64,000 nucleotides of DNA from Amaurobius ferox (lineage: Eukaryota; Arthropoda; Arachnida; Araneae; Amaurobiidae): positions 75,013,230 to 75,077,229 of the forward strand of contig OX578136.1 of the NCBI GenBank assembly GCA_951213105.1, read 5' to 3'. A program made the translations under genes and the position numbers. Below the pieces are notes generated by a model that searched no databases, was not told the origin of the DNA, and worked only from the letters and a program-made list of their open reading frames with translations. Of this stretch, positions 60,276-64,000 are shown piece after piece. Position 1 is the stretch's first letter. Each line of letters starts with the position of its first letter.

Positions 60276-60717
60276 GTTGCACTGAATGTCTTTTTGGCGT
60301 TAGGTAGACAGACAGAAAATGTTATTTCTTTTATTTATGAATAGTTTTATTAAAAAATTTTTACACAAATGCTTTTCTTTTATTGGGTGTGAATGTGCTA
60401 TGTAAAATAAATATAAAGAATGAAAATATTTAAAACGTAAAATAATTGAATTTTTTTAATTTGATGCAATTATGAGTTCTAACACTCTATTTACATAAAA
60501 AAAATATTTTTTATTAGATAAAAACATTCTCTTTAATTTGTCTTCCGAATATTTTGATATTGATAAGAAAAAATTAAAAAAACAAAGTTTTGATGATTGA
60601 TTAAGAAAAATGTTTTGATAAAGCTCTTTATATGAGTGACTTATGTACCAAATACAGTAAATTTAAATTTACAGTTTTATGTACAAATCTTGAAGACAAA
60701 TTAGGTTTAACATTGGA
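60276..60717. other. Intergenic, nothing recognised
   Basis: AT-rich sequence between the 132-bp array and the hAT element. Confidence 0.4.
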
Positions 60718-63101
60718 GTGGGTTGCAGGCCTATAGCCAGAATTTATATTCAGGGGGGCACCCTCTTTTTCAGGGGGGGGGGGCTTCATATATTTTTAGT
60801 ATTCTATTTAGTTATTTTTATTTAGTTTAAGATTTCGTGTTATCTAATACATCATATTAATAAAACATACATATATTTCATTTCTAAACATTTTAGTAAA
60901 AATTTTGTTACAATACATGTTATATATTATTTTTATACGTAGCATGGGTATGTATGTATACATAAATCAAAACAATTGAAATCGTCTACTTTTTATGTCA
61001 TTAAATTTCCGCAAAATTTTTTGTAAATCGGTATTATTAGTGCGATTTTTTTCAAACGCAAGGAAAACTAAGTTAGCTAATCGCCGATGTGTCATTGATG
61101 AGCGTTGTACACGATCTATTCGTTTAAGAACAGAAAATGTCGATTCACATATAGCGTTAAGAACAGAAAATGTCGATTCACATATAGCGTTAAGAACAGA
61201 AAATGTCGATTCACATATAGCGGAACTGCATCCGAACGTACGCGAAGTTGCTAACAATTTGTAAGTATCTTCAAATGATACTTTTTGATCATAGATATTT
61301 TGAAAAACGTTGTAGTTTTCAAACTTCGCCAAATAAGATTTAACCACTGCCAATTCTTCTTTAGAGGGCAATATAATGCCTAAGGAAGACAAATGGTGAA
61401 TATTGTCATAATCTAATTCTTCTGCAGCTGAAATGGCTTTTAACAAATTTTTATTTTCACTGAATCGCCTAGTCGGTTCAGTTAAGATTATGTCAATCGT
61501 CTCAACAAAAATTTGTTTCAATGAATCATTATATTGGTTGGTTCCAATTGTTTCCATTGTGACAAAACCTGTAAGAGATGAACTGGGTATTTTTCGCCTT
61601 TTAATTTGCTCTTCCGATTCTTTGCGATGTCAAAATCTCCAGTAGTACTACAGTTACTAATTTCTTCATAATTTTCGTCATTCCTCATATTTTTAATAGA
61701 TTCAACTTTTATTGTTTTGGAGGAATCATTAAGACTAGTTTCACGTGCTTGTAATTGTTTATCAGCTGCTTCCAATGTTTTTAACAATTTTCTCATGAAA
61801 ACTATGCAAAATCGAAATTTGCGTTTGGTTATAATAGTAAGTAAACCAGTAGCTTCTGTTACATTATCACTATCGTATTCTCTACTAGCAGCAATTAAGT
61901 TTAAAACTTTAACAATTGCTCTGTAATTATTATAAATTATATCTATTACATGCAAGTGTCCATTCCAACATTGTTCCAGGAGACGGCTCAATGTTTGACC
62001 CTCGTAGTTTTTGCAACACAACCACGCTTAAGAAACATGTATAATATGGAACATTGATCAAAGAATTGTTTAATGACAGGAACATCATGTATTGCTTTCA
62101 CACTACAACTAAATGGAGACGATGATTGCAGCAATGAACATAAGGTATAGATCGGTTCAGCTGTTGTATTATCGCTTGAAGTCCACCTCGTTTTCCACTC
62201 ATCACCGAAGCTCCATCATAACATTGACTAAGTATGTGATCAGTATTTAATCCATTTTCCTGTAGAATATTTAAAGTTAAATCCGCTAAAGATTGTGCAT
62301 CTATTTCAGCAGTCGCTTTCACACATAATGCCGATTCGTAAATTTTACAATCTTTCACATAATAAATTCCAATAGCAAAATTTTCATTACCTCTTTTGTC
62401 TTTCGTACCATCTGCCAGAATTGTAAACCAAGATACATCTGTTCTTTTTACATCATCAACGATACTCTCACGAACACAGTCGGACAAGATCTGAATGACA
62501 TCGTTTTGTATTTCTGGTGAAAGATAGGTAGCATTTCGTGGAATAAATTTGGAATAATTCTTTAATTTTTTCTCTTTATTCATTGTAAATTCAAATAGAT
62601 TTTTGAACAAATCTTGTTCTTCGTGTTCTTGAATATCATAAGTTATTATTAGAGTTGTTTAGGCTTATTTGTATTCATGCTTTATAAAACAACTTTTGGT
62701 TTAAACCTTACCGTGTCAAACCATTAAGCATTCATATCTGAAAAACTAAAGCCAATATGCCAAATAATCAATTTTTTATTTAAAAAAAAAACTGTTCAAG
62801 AATGGAAAAGCTACTGTAACATTTTATCTTTGAAGATATAAGATGTTTACAGTTGGTTCAATTGTTTACAGGGAACCTGTTTTCTTTTCAACTGTTTTTC
62901 CCAAACAGTTTTTTTTAAAACGAATGTGTTTAACCCGTTTTCCGAAAAGAACAGAAACGCCCACCACTACTTATTATTACCATCTGTATTAAACTTTGTA
63001 AAAATTTTCTGGGGGGGGGGGGGGGGGGGGGAGCCAAATGAGGCTACTAGGTGGGGCTCAGCCCCACCTGGCACCCCCATGGCTACGGGCCTGGTGGATT
63101 G
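60718..63101 (-). mobile_element. hAT transposon, 2.37 kb, with 8-bp target duplication
   Basis: The element (60726-63093) starts CAGGCCTATAGCCA and ends TGGCTACGGGCCTG, matching inverted ends. It is flanked by GTGGGTTG (60718-60725) and GTGGATTG (63094-63101), an 8-bp duplication with one mismatch. Subterminal G-runs and a GGTGGGGCTCAGCCCCACC hairpin lie near the right end. It holds the broken transposase at 60967-62610. The transposase N-terminus and zinc finger are absent, so the element is probably immobile by itself. Confidence 0.88.
60967..62610 (-). pseudogene. hAT transposase, ZMYM1/DUF4371-like, broken in three pieces
   Basis: Three minus-strand segments follow each other: 62610-62098, 62021-61518 and 61557-60967. 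Segment 1 has the RNase H-like core, with SWFTILADGTKDKRGNENF (catalytic-region aspartate), HILSQCYDGASVMSGKRGG and YVHCCNHRLHLVV. Segment 2 covers the middle, with a lysine/serine-rich insert. Segment 3 ends in the hAT dimerisation motif (ICESTFSVL, RRLANLVFLAFE). The frame is broken between 62097 and 62022 and in the 61518-61557 overlap. The N-terminal DNA-binding domain is missing. A 33-bp unit is triplicated inside the dimerisation motif (61124-61222), repeating AICESTFSVLN. The relatives are domesticated or transposon-encoded ZMYM1-like proteins. Confidence 0.85.
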
Positions 63102-63354
63102 GGATACAATGAAACACCGATGCATAAACAAACAGCTTACCTGTATATAACAGGCTGAAAGTTAATGTCTACTTATGATACGTATATTGTTCTATGGTTA
63201 GTACTAAGGCTCCTATTAGTTAGCCATGTGACATCAAAGTAGTCATGTCAACTAAATTTTTGACAAGCTATTCAGCGAGTGCTTTTCTTACTGCACTGAA
63301 CTGAACAAAGCAAGTACAACTGTCAATGCAGTATATGAATCAAACTAAAAAGTC
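63102..63354. other. Short intergenic spacer
   Basis: Nothing recognised between the hAT element and the last R2 copy. Confidence 0.4.
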
Positions 63355-64000
63355 TGATGTGGGCAGCACATGACTTTCCCTGCAGACTTATATCCACGTT
63401 TTCTTTATTTTAATTAAATTTAATTCACTTTTAATTCAATTTTCGGCTCTCATTTGGTAACTGGACTTATTTTCAAAGGTGACGTAGAGAAATACGAAAA
63501 ACTTAAAATATCTCGAGAACGGCTAGTCTTAGTGTAATGGGATTGGTCTTATTCTTTTCATCTTTAAAAATTACGTATAAAACAACCATTTAATGGATAT
63601 ATTTGAGCATACGTAGTTTTTATTTTATATTTTGACGATTTTTGCGGGTCATTTCACAAAAAAAGGCAGGTTACTTTCTTCCGAATCATACCAAAATCTA
63701 ATCAGCACCAGGGCAACCCACAAGGGACTTATCTACCGAATTCTGTGAAATTCGGTCTATTAATTTTTTAGCTAGAGTGGATACAGGCTTTTGCGGGCCA
63801 TTTCGCAAGAATAGGCGGTTTTTTTTTTATCTCGAATCGTACCCAAAACTAACCAGCACCAGATTCGCCCACAAGTGACTTACCTACTAAATTTTATGAA
63901 ATTCGGTCAATTAGTTTCTTAGAGTGGATACAAAATCTACACAGACAGACACACACACAGGCGTCACGCTAAAAATAGTTTTTTCGTATTCTAGAGGTCT
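63355..64000 (-). mobile_element. R2 element, inverted, cut by the window edge
   Basis: Begins GATGTGGGCAGCACATGACT and runs in reversed R2 order through TCTCGAGAACGGCTAGTC, GCGGGCCATTTCGC and AGAGTGGATACA to the ACAGACAGACACACAC run and GCGTCACGCTAAAAATAG. The stem-loop end lies beyond 64000. Confidence 0.8.

Overview
The window is eukaryotic, very AT-rich and intron-rich, most likely from an arthropod and possibly a chelicerate or spider; the taxon is an inference from the gene and the repeat types, not a database result. It holds one complete protein-coding gene, the first exon of a second gene, a block of giant-virus-like genes at the left edge, and a dense, nested collection of transposable-element remnants.

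Layout. 1-2.5 kb: compact, intron-less genes that look like a nucleocytoplasmic giant virus (a repeat protein with one stop codon, a frameshifted leucine-rich-repeat protein, one intact 94-residue ORF). A shared motif abuts three start codons, and a stem-loop follows the last ORF. 3.2-3.4 kb: a dead pogo/Tigger transposase. 4.19-4.31 kb (minus): first coding exon of a short-chain dehydrogenase. 4.71 kb: a perfect RFX X-box in the shared upstream region. 5.70-28.23 kb (plus): the ciliary gene IFT57 in ten coding exons, predicted 418 residues. Its introns carry SINEs, long-TIR MITEs, hairpin elements and DINE-1/HINE-like elements, and a tandem duplication has copied the exon 8 acceptor.

28.4-64 kb has no convincing host gene. 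It contains a 4 x 203-bp tandem repeat, a Tc1/mariner remnant, long-TIR MITEs, many copies of two large non-autonomous families (called R1, about 1.3 kb, and R2, about 0.75 kb, here), a segmental duplication that supplies empty sites for several insertions, a 7 x 132-bp array, and a hAT element with matching TIRs and an 8-bp target-site duplication around a broken transposase gene.

The most unusual signal is a mobile module of about 60 bp with inverted-repeat ends. It is found alone at four places with 11-15 bp target-site duplications, as the 3' end of a composite 5S/tRNA-headed SINE, and inside every unit of the 132-bp array. Functionally, IFT57 with its X-box is the clear host signal; the rest records virus and transposon insertion.
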